DNA from: CAZIWX01 sp964543125
GTDB taxonomy: Bacteria; Fidelibacterota; UBA8477
Length of the DNA stretch: 6,095 nt
Direction of reading: 5' to 3'
Assembly: GCA_964543125.1 (NCBI GenBank)
Contig: CAZIWX010000136.1
Location: 1-6,095, forward strand
The stretch's first letter is position 1. Each line of letters opens with the position of its first letter. A program made the position numbers and the translations under genes. This document shows, piece by piece, positions 1-6,095 of the stretch. The notes beneath the pieces are model-generated. The model was not told the DNA's origin, made no database searches, and saw only the letters and a program-made list of their open reading frames with translations.

Positions 1-527
1 ATGAGCGGGGTGCGATTGGCGTCACCGGTTATGCCGGAGCCGATGCCACATTGCGGTATTCATTAAAACTTGCGCAACAACTACGCGCTGGCGGAGGCGC
101 GGTTTACCTAACAAGCACCATCGATAAACGACTGAGTTTGCCGGAACGCGCTGAAATCGCTCGGAATGACAGCGTTCAAATTTTCGTGATGGCTCATAAT
201 AATGCGCCTGGTGAAACGAGTGATCCTCTGGCCAGCCAGGGCACCTCCACCTATTTCACCTGGCCCGGCGCCAAACCACTCTGCGATGCCACCTATCCGC
301 ATCTTTTGGATTTAGGATTAAACGACTATGGCAAAATCACCCGGTATTACTATTACTTACTCCGTCAAACTGATTACCTGGTTTTTTTAGTGGAAGGCGC
401 CTTTATGACCAATCCGGCCGATGAAATGTTTTTACTCAGTGATGAAGGTCTTGATCGGTTAGCCGGGGCGGTCTTCCGGGGAATTCACGATTTCCTTCAG
501 GAACAAAGTCTCGGGCAAACAAATTAA
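1..527 (+). CDS. N-acetylmuramoyl-L-alanine amidase (Amidase_3 family), C-terminal part, cut by left edge
   Basis: The open frame enters from the left edge (first full codon at 3) and ends with TAA at 525-527, giving 174 visible residues. The TTG at 51 is internal, because recognisable family sequence (GAIGVTGY) lies before it. Enzymes of this family are zinc hydrolases that cut the bond between N-acetylmuramic acid and L-alanine in peptidoglycan, outside the cytoplasmic membrane. Visible hallmarks are the VYLTSTID strand with following LPERAEIARN, the zinc-ligand histidine in AHNNA (codon 195-197), the G-x-STYF strand, and the catalytic glutamate in LVEGAFMTNP (codon 393-395). The first zinc histidine (in DxGHGG) would lie off the window. 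The usual second ligand, Glu in the GxxEKDxxL motif, aligns with Gly here (codon 36-38), so activity is uncertain. The protein ends soon after the catalytic domain. The methyltransferase follows 55 bases downstream on the same strand. The family call is firm; the exact substrate is not. Confidence 0.88.
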   Translation, partial: ERGAIGVTGYAGADATLRYSLKLAQQLRAGGGAVYLTSTIDKRLSLPERAEIARNDSVQIFVMAHNNAPGETSDPLASQGTSTYFTWPGAKPLCDATYPHLLDLGLNDYGKITRYYYYLLRQTDYLVFLVEGAFMTNPADEMFLLSDEGLDRLAGAVFRGIHDFLQEQSLGQTN

Positions 528-582
528 GCTGAGTATGGACATCCTTAATCTCAATCAAAATAGCCCGAACCTGAGAACCTAA

Positions 583-1191
583 GTGCGTTTGCCTTGCTTT
601 TATGACCTGATTTTAACGCCGCTTGAATGGTTGGGCCTCCGGCGGCTGCGACGCTATGTTTTACGGCCATTACAGGGCCGGGTACTGGAAATTGGTTCCG
701 GAACCGGACTCAACGCGGGTCTGTTTCCAACCCCATCTGAATTAGAAATCATTGCCCTGGAGCCATCCGGGTCTAAAATCCACTGTGCCGGTGACCGCAA
801 GACCGTTGCACCTTATACACATTGGGTACGGGGCGCCGCCGAAAATCTACCCTTCGGCGAGCATTCTTTCGACATGGTTTGCGCAACCCTGGTTCTATGC
901 ACCGTCAAATCGCTGCCGGCGGCTCTGGCCGAACTCAAGCGGGTATTAAAACCGGACGGACGGCTGATTTTACTGGAACATGTTCGGCCGCGGCAACCCT
1001 GGCTGGGTCGAATTTTCGATTGGCTGTCACCTGCCTGGGAGGTCATCGCTGAAGGCTGTCACCTCAACCGGCAAACAGGCAAAATTCTTGAGCAAGGTGG
1101 ATTTAACCTGGAACAGGAACAATCGTTTTTCAAAGGTATCGTGAAAATATTTGCAGCCTTGCCCAATTCCATCCCGGCGCCCCAGGAATAG
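583..1191 (+). CDS. class I SAM-dependent methyltransferase (Methyltransf_11, UbiE/METTL7-like)
   Basis: The protein has 202 residues and a Rossmann-type methyltransferase core. Residues 34-42 (VLEIGSGTG) form the SAM-binding motif I, and Glu60 in IALEPS is the acidic residue expected to bind the ribose. GAAENLPF (84-91) and DMVCATLVLC (97-106) are the next strand and loop. LKPDGRLILLEH (122-133) is the usual post-core motif. The C-terminal W..IAEGCHLNR segment (152-163) followed by an EQGGF-type helix resembles the METTL7/phospholipid or quinone methyltransferase type. The substrate cannot be told from sequence; a lipid or small hydrophobic acceptor is a guess from the resemblance. The start is GTG at 583, since an in-frame TAA (580-582) lies directly upstream and conserved sequence (FYDLILTPLE) begins within six codons. 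The ribosome site is weak (GAGA at 573-576). Possible operon with the upstream amidase gene; no obvious terminator lies between them. Confidence 0.87.
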   Translation: MRLPCFYDLILTPLEWLGLRRLRRYVLRPLQGRVLEIGSGTGLNAGLFPTPSELEIIALEPSGSKIHCAGDRKTVAPYTHWVRGAAENLPFGEHSFDMVCATLVLCTVKSLPAALAELKRVLKPDGRLILLEHVRPRQPWLGRIFDWLSPAWEVIAEGCHLNRQTGKILEQGGFNLEQEQSFFKGIVKIFAALPNSIPAPQE

Positions 1192-1300
1192 GTTTTATTT
1201 TGTAGTCCGGGGTGTACATTTTCGCGGAAATAGAATGACAGTGGCAATAATTTTTCAATCTCACACGCGGCAAATCAGGATACGTGGATAAATACAGGAT

Positions 1301-1306
1301 AAGGAG
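1301..1306 (+). promoter_or_regulatory. Shine-Dalgarno site fixing the pepA start
   Basis: AAGGAG sits 7 bases before ATG 1314. This favours 1314 over the in-frame GTG at 1284, which lacks a comparable site. The protein from 1314 also matches the length and active-site spacing of known PepA. Confidence 0.75.
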
Positions 1307-1313
1307 AGTTAGT

Positions 1314-2825
1314 ATGGATTTTGTTAAAAATATTAATATTATAAAACAGGCTGCGGTTGAAAGCCCCTTCGAGTTGATCGTTCGCGGTCAATTTGAAGCT
1401 GACGCCTGGAGTGCCGAGCTTACGGAACTGGATCGTGAATTGGATGGTTCTTTGGAACTGGCCAAATCCAATGGAGAATTTTCCGGCAAGCTTAATAGCA
1501 CCCTGTTAATGTATACACCCAAGAATAGTCTCGCCAGGCGTGCGTTAATCGTTGGATTGGGAAAGCGGGCTGATTTCAATACGGATAAACTGCGCCAGGT
1601 TGCCGCTACTGCCATTCGTGCGGCGCACGGCTTGAAAATCAAACATATCGCCAGCGAATTCATCGCCCGGGATGATTTGAGCGCGGATGATGCCCAGTAT
1701 TTGGCGGAAGGGTATGGCATGGGTTCTTACCGGTTCATACCCTATCAAACTCAAAATCAGGACGAATTTTCCGGGGTGGAAGCGGTAACGATCGTTTCCA
1801 ATGCAAGTATAGATGATGCAGTCGCTTATGGCTACGCCGTTGCCGAAGGCGTGAATTATGCCCGCGACTTGGGGAACCATCCCGGTAATGTGGCAACCCC
1901 GGCATTTCTTGCCCGGCACGCCGAGGAAATCGGTGCGGCCGATCATTTCAAGATCACAATTTTCGACCGTGATGATTTCAAACGCCTGGGCCTGGGAGGC
2001 ATCGGGGGTGTCTCCGCCGGCAGTGCGGAGCCGCCGAAATTCATGATTCTGGAGTATAAGGAGGGTGGTAAAAACGCCAAAACTCTCGGCCTGGTGGGCA
2101 AGGGTCTCACGTTTGACTCCGGTGGGATTTCCATCAAGCCGTCAGCTAAAATGGATCAGATGAAATTTGATATGCTGGGCGGCGCTGCCGTATTGGGTAT
2201 TATGCATACGGTTGCCAAACTCCAGCCCGGAATCAATGTTGTCGCGATTGTGCCTTCAACCGAGAATTTGAGCGGTAGCAAGGCCTACAAGCCGGGCGAT
2301 ATTTTAAAAGCCTACAACGGTAAGACCATTGAGGTTCTAAACACGGATGCCGAAGGCCGTCTGATCCTGGCTGATGGATTAGCATATCTCACCGAGAATT
2401 ACGAAGTCGACGGAGTGGTTGATTTTGCCACCCTGACCGGCGCAGTAATCGTGGCCTTGGGACATTATTACAGTGGTATTATGACCAACGATCAGGATTT
2501 TGCCGATGAGTTGAAAGCCGCCGGAGCTATGAGCTTTGACCGTTTATGGCAGTTACCGCTGGATGACGATTATTCCAATGATATCAAATCCAAGATTGCC
2601 GATGTGTGCAATATTGGGAAGCCGGGTCAGGCCGGAACGATCACCGCCGGCGCCTTTTTACAAGAATTCGTGAAAGCGGGAACCTCTTGGTGTCATGTGG
2701 ATATTGCCGGATCCGCCTGGGTTTCGGATTGGAAATCTTATTTCCCGTCAAGTGATGCCAGCACAAGCGCCACGGGCGCCGGGGTTCGGTTGATTCTGGA
2801 ACTGATCCGGCGCTGGGAAGCCTAA
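1314..2825 (+). CDS. pepA: leucyl aminopeptidase (cytosol aminopeptidase, peptidase family M17)
   Basis: This enzyme removes N-terminal amino acids, preferably leucine, from peptides in the cytoplasm using two metal ions, and serves in peptide turnover. From ATG 1314 it has 503 residues, the length of E. coli PepA. An N-terminal macro-like domain (about 1-170) is followed by the catalytic domain. The M17 signature NTDAEGRL is at 343-350. Every metal or catalytic position lines up with E. coli PepA at a constant offset of seven: Lys263, Asp268, Lys275, Asp286, Asp345, Glu347 and Arg349. The gene therefore looks intact and active. Flanks: 122 non-coding bases upstream, where I find no convincing promoter, and about 87 bases to plsX downstream on the same strand. 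E. coli PepA also binds DNA in site-specific recombination and gene control; nothing here shows whether this one does. M17 identity is very secure; strict leucine preference is assumed from the family. Confidence 0.96.
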   Translation: MDFVKNINIIKQAAVESPFELIVRGQFEADAWSAELTELDRELDGSLELAKSNGEFSGKLNSTLLMYTPKNSLARRALIVGLGKRADFNTDKLRQVAATAIRAAHGLKIKHIASEFIARDDLSADDAQYLAEGYGMGSYRFIPYQTQNQDEFSGVEAVTIVSNASIDDAVAYGYAVAEGVNYARDLGNHPGNVATPAFLARHAEEIGAADHFKITIFDRDDFKRLGLGGIGGVSAGSAEPPKFMILEYKEGGKNAKTLGLVGKGLTFDSGGISIKPSAKMDQMKFDMLGGAAVLGIMHTVAKLQPGINVVAIVPSTENLSGSKAYKPGDILKAYNGKTIEVLNTDAEGRLILADGLAYLTENYEVDGVVDFATLTGAVIVALGHYYSGIMTNDQDFADELKAAGAMSFDRLWQLPLDDDYSNDIKSKIADVCNIGKPGQAGTITAGAFLQEFVKAGTSWCHVDIAGSAWVSDWKSYFPSSDASTSATGAGVRLILELIRRWEA

Positions 2826-2912
2826 GACGGCATATCCTAAGGTGAATTTATGAACAGGACTGGAAACTGATGTCCGGGCTATTCCCAATATTTAATTACC
2901 GTGAGCGTTCGT

Positions 2913-3956
2913 ATGTCTGATATTATTTTGGCGGTAGATGCCATGGGCGGCGACGATGCACCCCACGTGGTGATCAAAGGTGTCTGTGATGCCGTGCGGC
3001 AGTCCGCTTTGAAAATCCTGCTGGTGGGCCGGCCGGATGCAATCCAACCCCTGCTGAATAAGGAGAACTACCCGGCCGAGCGGATTGAAATCATTTCCGC
3101 CAAAGAAGCGATTCCCATGGATGCCTCTCCAAAGCAGGCCCTGGAAGAATTCCCTGAAGCTTCCATGATTGTAGCAGCCAAACTGGTTCAATCCGGTGCT
3201 GCAAACGCCCTTATTTCAGCCGGGAATACCGGTGCTCTCATTCTGGCCGCGGCCCGTAATATTCCCCGTATTCAAAATGTTCGACGCACTGCTCTCGCAT
3301 CCGTCTATCCGACTTTGAATGAATTGAAACGAAAGGATCTATTTTCCCTGATGTTGGATGTTGGGGCAAATGTAACGGTGGAGCCCGAGAATTTGGTCCA
3401 GTTTGCGCTCATGGGAGCTTCCTATGCCAGTGAGGTAAAGGGGATCGAAGATCCGGCAGTGGCACTCCTGAACATGGGCACTGAAGCCAATAAAGGTGGT
3501 CCCCGCTATTCCCAGACATTTCAGATACTCAAGGATCTCAAACATGTCAATTTTATCGGCAATATCGAGGGGCATGACCTGTTGCGTGGGATCGCGGATG
3601 TGGTCGTTACCGAAGGTTTAGTGGGTAATATCGCCATTAAAACGCTGGAAGGTTCCGCCGAAACCGTCATGGGCTTGGGGCGTCTGGCCTTTAAACAAAA
3701 ATTTATCTGGAAATTGGGACTGCTTTTATTATCCGGTGGTATTCGGGGCCTGAAAAAACTTACTGATTATCAGGAATACGGCGGCGCGCCGATTTTAGGT
3801 CTGGACAAGCTGGTTTTAAAATGTCATGGCAAGTCAACCGCCCGGGCAATTCAGAACGCCGTTAAACTGGCGGCGAAATCAATCCGGGACCATCTGACCG
3901 GAAATATCCAACAATCCATTCGCGCTTTTGAGGAGACATTTGTTCCACTGGGATGA
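2913..3956 (+). CDS. plsX: phosphate acyltransferase PlsX (acyl-ACP:phosphate transacylase)
   Basis: PlsX makes acyl-phosphate from acyl-ACP and phosphate. PlsY then uses it to acylate glycerol-3-phosphate, the first step of phospholipid synthesis; PlsX is a peripheral protein at the inner face of the membrane. From ATG 2913 it has 347 residues, a normal length. Family motifs in order are DAMGGDDAP (9-17), IPMDASPKQAL (67-77), ALISAGNTGALILAA (99-113), LMLDVGANV (147-155), LLNMGTEANKGG (186-197), FIGNIEGHDLL (215-225), DVVVTEGLVGNIAIKTLEG (229-247) and YGGAPILGL (289-297). The in-frame GTG at 2901 would add four residues. ATG 2913 is preferred because the family starts just before the first strand and a weak GTGAG site precedes it, but the choice is not secure. 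In many bacteria plsX sits between rpmF and fabH. Here neither is next to it: pepA is upstream and an unknown envelope gene downstream. Confidence 0.95.
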   Translation: MSDIILAVDAMGGDDAPHVVIKGVCDAVRQSALKILLVGRPDAIQPLLNKENYPAERIEIISAKEAIPMDASPKQALEEFPEASMIVAAKLVQSGAANALISAGNTGALILAAARNIPRIQNVRRTALASVYPTLNELKRKDLFSLMLDVGANVTVEPENLVQFALMGASYASEVKGIEDPAVALLNMGTEANKGGPRYSQTFQILKDLKHVNFIGNIEGHDLLRGIADVVVTEGLVGNIAIKTLEGSAETVMGLGRLAFKQKFIWKLGLLLLSGGIRGLKKLTDYQEYGGAPILGLDKLVLKCHGKSTARAIQNAVKLAAKSIRDHLTGNIQQSIRAFEETFVPLG

Positions 3957-3992
3957 TTCTTATATGAGCGGTTGCGAGAGTTAAAAAACCAA

Positions 3993-4021
3993 TTGATAAT
4001 AATTTGATTGGCGTGTAACAT
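3993..4021 (+). promoter_or_regulatory. candidate sigma70-type promoter for the envelope gene pair
   Basis: TTGATA (3993-3998, five of six matches to the -35 consensus) and TAACAT (4016-4021, four of six to the -10) are separated by exactly 17 bases. Transcription would begin near 4028, leaving a leader of about 70 bases before GTG 4098. The site lies in the AT-rich part of the plsX-to-4098 gap. If the organism uses Bacteroidota-type promoters, this match is meaningless. Confidence 0.4.
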
Positions 4022-4056
4022 TAAACTATCAGGAATAGCCACTGGGATTGAATGAT

Positions 4057-4070
4057 TACCGTTTCCGGTA
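4057..4070 (+). other. small perfect hairpin in the leader of the 4098 gene
   Basis: TACCG and CGGTA form a perfect 5-bp stem around a 4-base TTTC loop. It lies between the candidate promoter and the GTG at 4098 and has no run of T after it, so it is not a standard intrinsic terminator. It could stabilise the leader or be chance. Confidence 0.25.
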
Positions 4071-4081
4071 GACGTGAGGAT

Positions 4082-4088
4082 AAAAGGG
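4082..4088 (+). promoter_or_regulatory. probable ribosome site deciding the GTG start at 4098
   Basis: AAAAGGG lies 9 bases before GTG 4098. The earlier in-frame GTG at 4074 has no Shine-Dalgarno sequence in front of it and would lengthen the charged region ahead of the signal peptide. Confidence 0.45.
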
Positions 4089-4097
4089 TTTAAGATC

Positions 4098-4532
4098 GTG
4101 CGTAAAATTTGGTTAGTACTCAGTCTGGTCACTGCTTTGCCATTTTTAACTTTGGCGCAAACTGATGACGGGAAAGTAAACGATTTTCAACTCGTCGGGA
4201 TTGCCCAGGATCTTTTTCGGCAGCAGGGATTTGATGTTCCCCGGGGATCCATGAAAATTCAGGATGTGGCCGGTTGGGGCCGCGTTTTATATATCACCCT
4301 GAAAAGCCGGCGAACCACTCAAATGGACGATATTCTCACTGCCTTTGTGGTTGGTGGTGGAATTAATCCTTATGCAAATGCCGCTCTGGACTATATTGTG
4401 GTCATATCCGAGGTAAATTTTAAAGATGATGAGCAGTTGGTGCTGGCTGCTTCGGCAAAATGTTCCGAACAACTGTTTTATGATCAAGTTGACGTGGACT
4501 ACTTTTCCGACAAGTGTCTCATCACGGAATAA
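4098..4532 (+). CDS. exported small protein of unknown family
   Basis: I do not recognise the family. From GTG 4098 the protein has 144 residues; starting at GTG 4074 would add eight. It begins with a clear signal peptide: MRK, then a hydrophobic stretch (4-20) ending in TLAQ, so cleavage near residue 20-22 is likely, and no lipobox cysteine is seen. The mature part is about 120 residues and looks like a small alpha/beta domain. It has an amphipathic helix (about 30-45), a strand VLYITLKS (63-70), a helix-like DDILTAFVVGG (77-87), a strand LDYIVVISEV (98-107) and a further helix. Its only two cysteines, Cys122 and Cys140 near the C-terminus, could form a disulfide outside the cytoplasm. The downstream DUF350-like gene is 42 bases away with its own strong ribosome site, which suggests one transcript and possibly a shared envelope role. 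Expression as a real gene is likely from the signal peptide, length and spacing. Confidence 0.7.
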   Translation: MRKIWLVLSLVTALPFLTLAQTDDGKVNDFQLVGIAQDLFRQQGFDVPRGSMKIQDVAGWGRVLYITLKSRRTTQMDDILTAFVVGGGINPYANAALDYIVVISEVNFKDDEQLVLAASAKCSEQLFYDQVDVDYFSDKCLITE

Positions 4533-4574
4533 CAGGAATGAATCATTTCAAATCTGAAACAGAGGAGATAAACC

Positions 4575-4871
4575 ATGCTTAAGAAAATGACGACTTATGT
4601 AGGGACCTTTTTGCTCATGGCATCGGCTGTTTTTGCTCAAGGTGGAATGTTCAATAAATCCATCTGGATCCGCTACGGCGAAGGCATCGGTTGGGCTATT
4701 GCCGCTTCCATCGGCTTTTCAATTGGTGTCGCCATCGCCATTAAGGTTTTTGACTGGTTTTCCAGCGATATCGAAGAATGGGATGAAATTAAAAAGGGTA
4801 ATTGGAGTGTTTCCCTGATCTTCATATCACTCATCGTCATGATTGGTTTGCTGGTTTACAAAGTCATCTAA
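4575..4871 (+). CDS. small two-helix membrane protein, DUF350/UPF0719-like
   Basis: The protein has 98 residues, starting at ATG 4575 behind a strong GAGGAGA ribosome site (4562-4568). Residues 1-22 look like a cleavable signal peptide (MLKK, hydrophobic stretch, SAVFAQ). Two membrane helices follow: about 38-58, rich in small residues (AIAASIGFSIGVAIAI), and about 77-97. They are joined by an acidic loop ending in EIKKGN (71-76). A helix, then D-x-x-x plus acidic residues, then E-I-x-x-G-N, then a second helix is the pattern I associate with one unit of the DUF350 family, whose function is unknown. This assignment is from memory and should be treated as probable. If the signal is cleaved, both ends would face outward and the acidic loop would be cytoplasmic. 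The alternative is a three-helix protein with an uncleaved first segment. It is probably co-transcribed with the 4098 gene and converges on purH. Confidence 0.75.
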   Translation: MLKKMTTYVGTFLLMASAVFAQGGMFNKSIWIRYGEGIGWAIAASIGFSIGVAIAIKVFDWFSSDIEEWDEIKKGNWSVSLIFISLIVMIGLLVYKVI

Positions 4872-4904
4872 ACACCAGCCGGAAGCCGAAGTAAGCCGTT
4901 AGTA

Positions 4905-4928
4905 ACCGCCGGGCTGAAACCCGGAGGT
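4905..4928. terminator. possible hairpin terminator between convergent genes
   Basis: ACC-G-CCGGG pairs with CCCGG-A-GGT around a CTGAAA loop: eight pairs with one internal G/A mismatch. It lies 34 bases after the DUF350-like stop and about 100 bases after the purH stop on the other strand. No T-run follows on either strand, so it is not a classical intrinsic terminator. It may block read-through in both directions or serve as an mRNA 3' end structure. Confidence 0.3.
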
Positions 4929-5000
4929 GGAGAGTCATTCGCGTAGCCGGTTTATCCTTCCCGTTGCCGCGAGTAGCAGTCCAACAAATTCGTATTAGAG

Positions 5001-5037
5001 TTATCCGTGTTTATCCGTGGCTGGGGATTTATCCATG
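5001..5037. repeat. short TTATCCGTG repeat cluster next to purH
   Basis: TTATCCGTG occurs at 5001-5009 and 5011-5019, and a one-mismatch copy TTATCCATG at 5029-5037 covers the purH stop codon. A further TTATCC core is at 4952-4957. The two perfect copies are offset by 10 bases. The string resembles short dispersed intergenic elements that I recall from several environmental bacterial genomes, but one window cannot show that it is dispersed here. Confidence 0.5.
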
Positions 5038-6095
5038 CTTGAAGGCCCGGATCCCCGTAAATACCATGGCAAGGCCGTGTTCATCACAAGCCTGGATCAC
5101 CTCTTCATCGCGAATGGACCCACCCGGTTGAATGATAGCTTTCACACCTGTTCCGGCCAGCTTATCGATGCTGTCGCGAAACGGGAAAAACGCATCCGAA
5201 GCCAGAACCGATCCCTGAATCCGATCACCTGATTTCCGAATCGCAATTTCGGTAGCATCGACCCGGCTCACCTGTCCGGCGCCAATACCCACGGTCGTTT
5301 TTTCCCGCGTCAGTAATATCGCATTAGACTTTACATGTTTGATTATTTTCCAGGCAAATAACAGCTCGTTAAGAGTGTCTGAATCCGGCTTGATCGCGGT
5401 AACGACTTTCAAATCCTCTACTTTGACTTCATGCACATCCCGATCCTGAATCAACATGCCGTCTGCCACGAATTTGTACTCCGGCCCGGAAAGCCGGGGA
5501 CCGATTTCACCCAATTCCAACACGCGCAGGTTTTTCTTTTTCGCCAGAATGTCCAAGGCCGCCGGTTCAAAGGCCGACGCCAGCACGATCTCTACAAACA
5601 CTTTCCGGATTTCTTCCGCTACCGCCACGGTGCAGGTTCGATTCAGGGCAATAATCCCACCAAAAGCGGACATGGAATCGGCGGCGAATCCCCGCCGATA
5701 CACATCCAGAATTTCCGTCCCGGCTGCCACACCGCACGGATTGGCGTGTTTTACAACCACGCAAGCCGGTTGGTTGAATTCTCGTAGACAAGCCAGGGCA
5801 GCATCGGCATCGGCGATATTGTTGTACGAAAGTTTTTTCCCCTGGTGAATCCGGGCAGTTAAAATGTTGGGATTCCCGGATAGGATCGGTGACTCATAGA
5901 CCGCAGCCGCCTGGTGCGGGTTTTCACCGTAGCGTAAGACCATTTTCTTTTTGAATGTCAAGCTTTGTTCCCGCGGAAAATTCTCCAGCCTGAAATAATC
6001 CGCAATCACCGTATCATAAGCCGCCGTGTGCGCAAAGGCTTTCGCAGACAATCGTTTCCGCGTTTCGAAGCTCAATCCGTTTCCGGCTTGCATTT
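5029..6095 (-). CDS. purH: bifunctional AICAR formyltransferase/IMP cyclohydrolase PurH, C-terminal two thirds, cut by right edge
   Basis: PurH performs the last two steps of purine synthesis in the cytoplasm: formyl transfer from 10-formyl-tetrahydrofolate to AICAR, then ring closure to IMP. The window holds the last 354 residues and the TAA stop (5029-5031). The family is normally a little over 500 residues, so most of the N-terminal cyclohydrolase domain lies off the right edge. The ATG at 6091-6093 is probably internal, because the text after it (TRKRLSAKAFAHTAAYD) is the end of the cyclohydrolase domain. Transferase-domain hallmarks, numbered from that Met, are RYGENPHQ (54-61), LSYNN (88-92), the catalytic Lys115-His116 in VVKHANPCGVA, SAFGGIIALNR (142-152), KSNAI (255-259), IGAGQ (270-274), SDAFFPFRD (299-307) and QPGGSIRDEEVI (322-333). 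It ends FKHG, close to the usual end. No frameshift is seen. It converges on the plus-strand genes; its promoter is outside the window. Confidence 0.96.
   Translation of the reverse strand, partial: MQAGNGLSFETRKRLSAKAFAHTAAYDTVIADYFRLENFPREQSLTFKKKMVLRYGENPHQAAAVYESPILSGNPNILTARIHQGKKLSYNNIADADAALACLREFNQPACVVVKHANPCGVAAGTEILDVYRRGFAADSMSAFGGIIALNRTCTVAVAEEIRKVFVEIVLASAFEPAALDILAKKKNLRVLELGEIGPRLSGPEYKFVADGMLIQDRDVHEVKVEDLKVVTAIKPDSDTLNELLFAWKIIKHVKSNAILLTREKTTVGIGAGQVSRVDATEIAIRKSGDRIQGSVLASDAFFPFRDSIDKLAGTGVKAIIQPGGSIRDEEVIQACDEHGLAMVFTGIRAFKHG

Noticed and set aside
1284..1313. Ten-residue N-terminal extension of PepA from GTG 1284
   Set aside because: AAGGAG 7 bases before ATG 1314 and the exact match to the 503-residue length of E. 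coli PepA favour the later start.
1192..1313. Promoter for pepA
   Set aside because: The candidate boxes tried (for example TGTACA with TAGAAT, spacer 12) have wrong spacing or poor matches, so none is annotated.
1545..1946. Minus-strand open frame of 133 codons inside pepA
   Set aside because: It lies opposite the conserved M17 coding sequence and shows no recognisable protein features; it is a shadow of the real gene.
2850..2919. Tiny leader frames before plsX: ATG 2850 (six codons) and ATG 2869 (sixteen codons, ending across ATG 2913)
   Set aside because: They are too short, show no leader-peptide features such as runs of one amino acid, and frames of this size arise often by chance.
3983..4011. 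Minus-strand intrinsic terminator: inverted repeat followed by six Ts on that strand
   Set aside because: On the minus strand the two wobble pairs become A/C mismatches, leaving five pairs, and no minus-strand gene lies upstream to be terminated.
5001..5037. TTATCC repeats read as DnaA boxes and a replication origin
   Set aside because: The DnaA box is TTATNCACA; these copies end in GTG or ATG and fail at the last three positions. No dnaA, dnaN or other origin-linked gene is nearby.
5456..5848. Plus-strand open frames of 118 and 130 codons inside purH
   Set aside because: They are antisense to highly conserved PurH motifs and have low-complexity composition typical of shadow frames.

Overview
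The window looks like an ordinary stretch of bacterial chromosome, with roughly half GC. It holds six protein genes and no RNA genes, insertion sequences, CRISPR arrays or phage genes. Lineage can only be guessed. A secreted or periplasmic cell-wall amidase points to a diderm or other peptidoglycan-bearing bacterium. Two signal peptides ending in a Leu-Ala-Gln or Phe-Ala-Gln pattern and the use of GTG starts would suit an uncultured FCB-type lineage (relatives of Bacteroidota, Calditrichota or Marinimicrobia). That is a low-confidence inference.

Left part, plus strand: the C-terminal part of an N-acetylmuramoyl-L-alanine amidase runs in from the left edge (stop at 527). A class I SAM-dependent methyltransferase follows (583-1191). 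After a 122-base gap comes a full-length M17 leucyl aminopeptidase, PepA (start best placed at 1314, stop 2825), with all seven expected metal and catalytic residues. Then comes the complete phospholipid-synthesis enzyme PlsX (about 2913-3956).

Middle: a 141-base gap with a plausible promoter leads to a two-gene unit for the cell envelope. It consists of a small exported protein of unknown family (4098-4532) and, 42 bases on, a two-helix membrane protein resembling the DUF350/UPF0719 family (4575-4871).

Right part: the plus-strand genes converge on purH, encoded on the minus strand and cut by the right edge (5029-6095). The 157-base convergent gap carries an imperfect GC-rich hairpin and a cluster of TTATCCGTG repeats, one of which overlaps the purH stop.

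Most of the genes are housekeeping: peptidoglycan turnover, peptide degradation, phosphatidic acid synthesis and purine synthesis. I see no convincing new multi-gene system. The points most worth a second look are the amidase's apparent loss of a zinc-binding glutamate, the uncharacterised envelope gene pair, and the repeat cluster downstream of purH.
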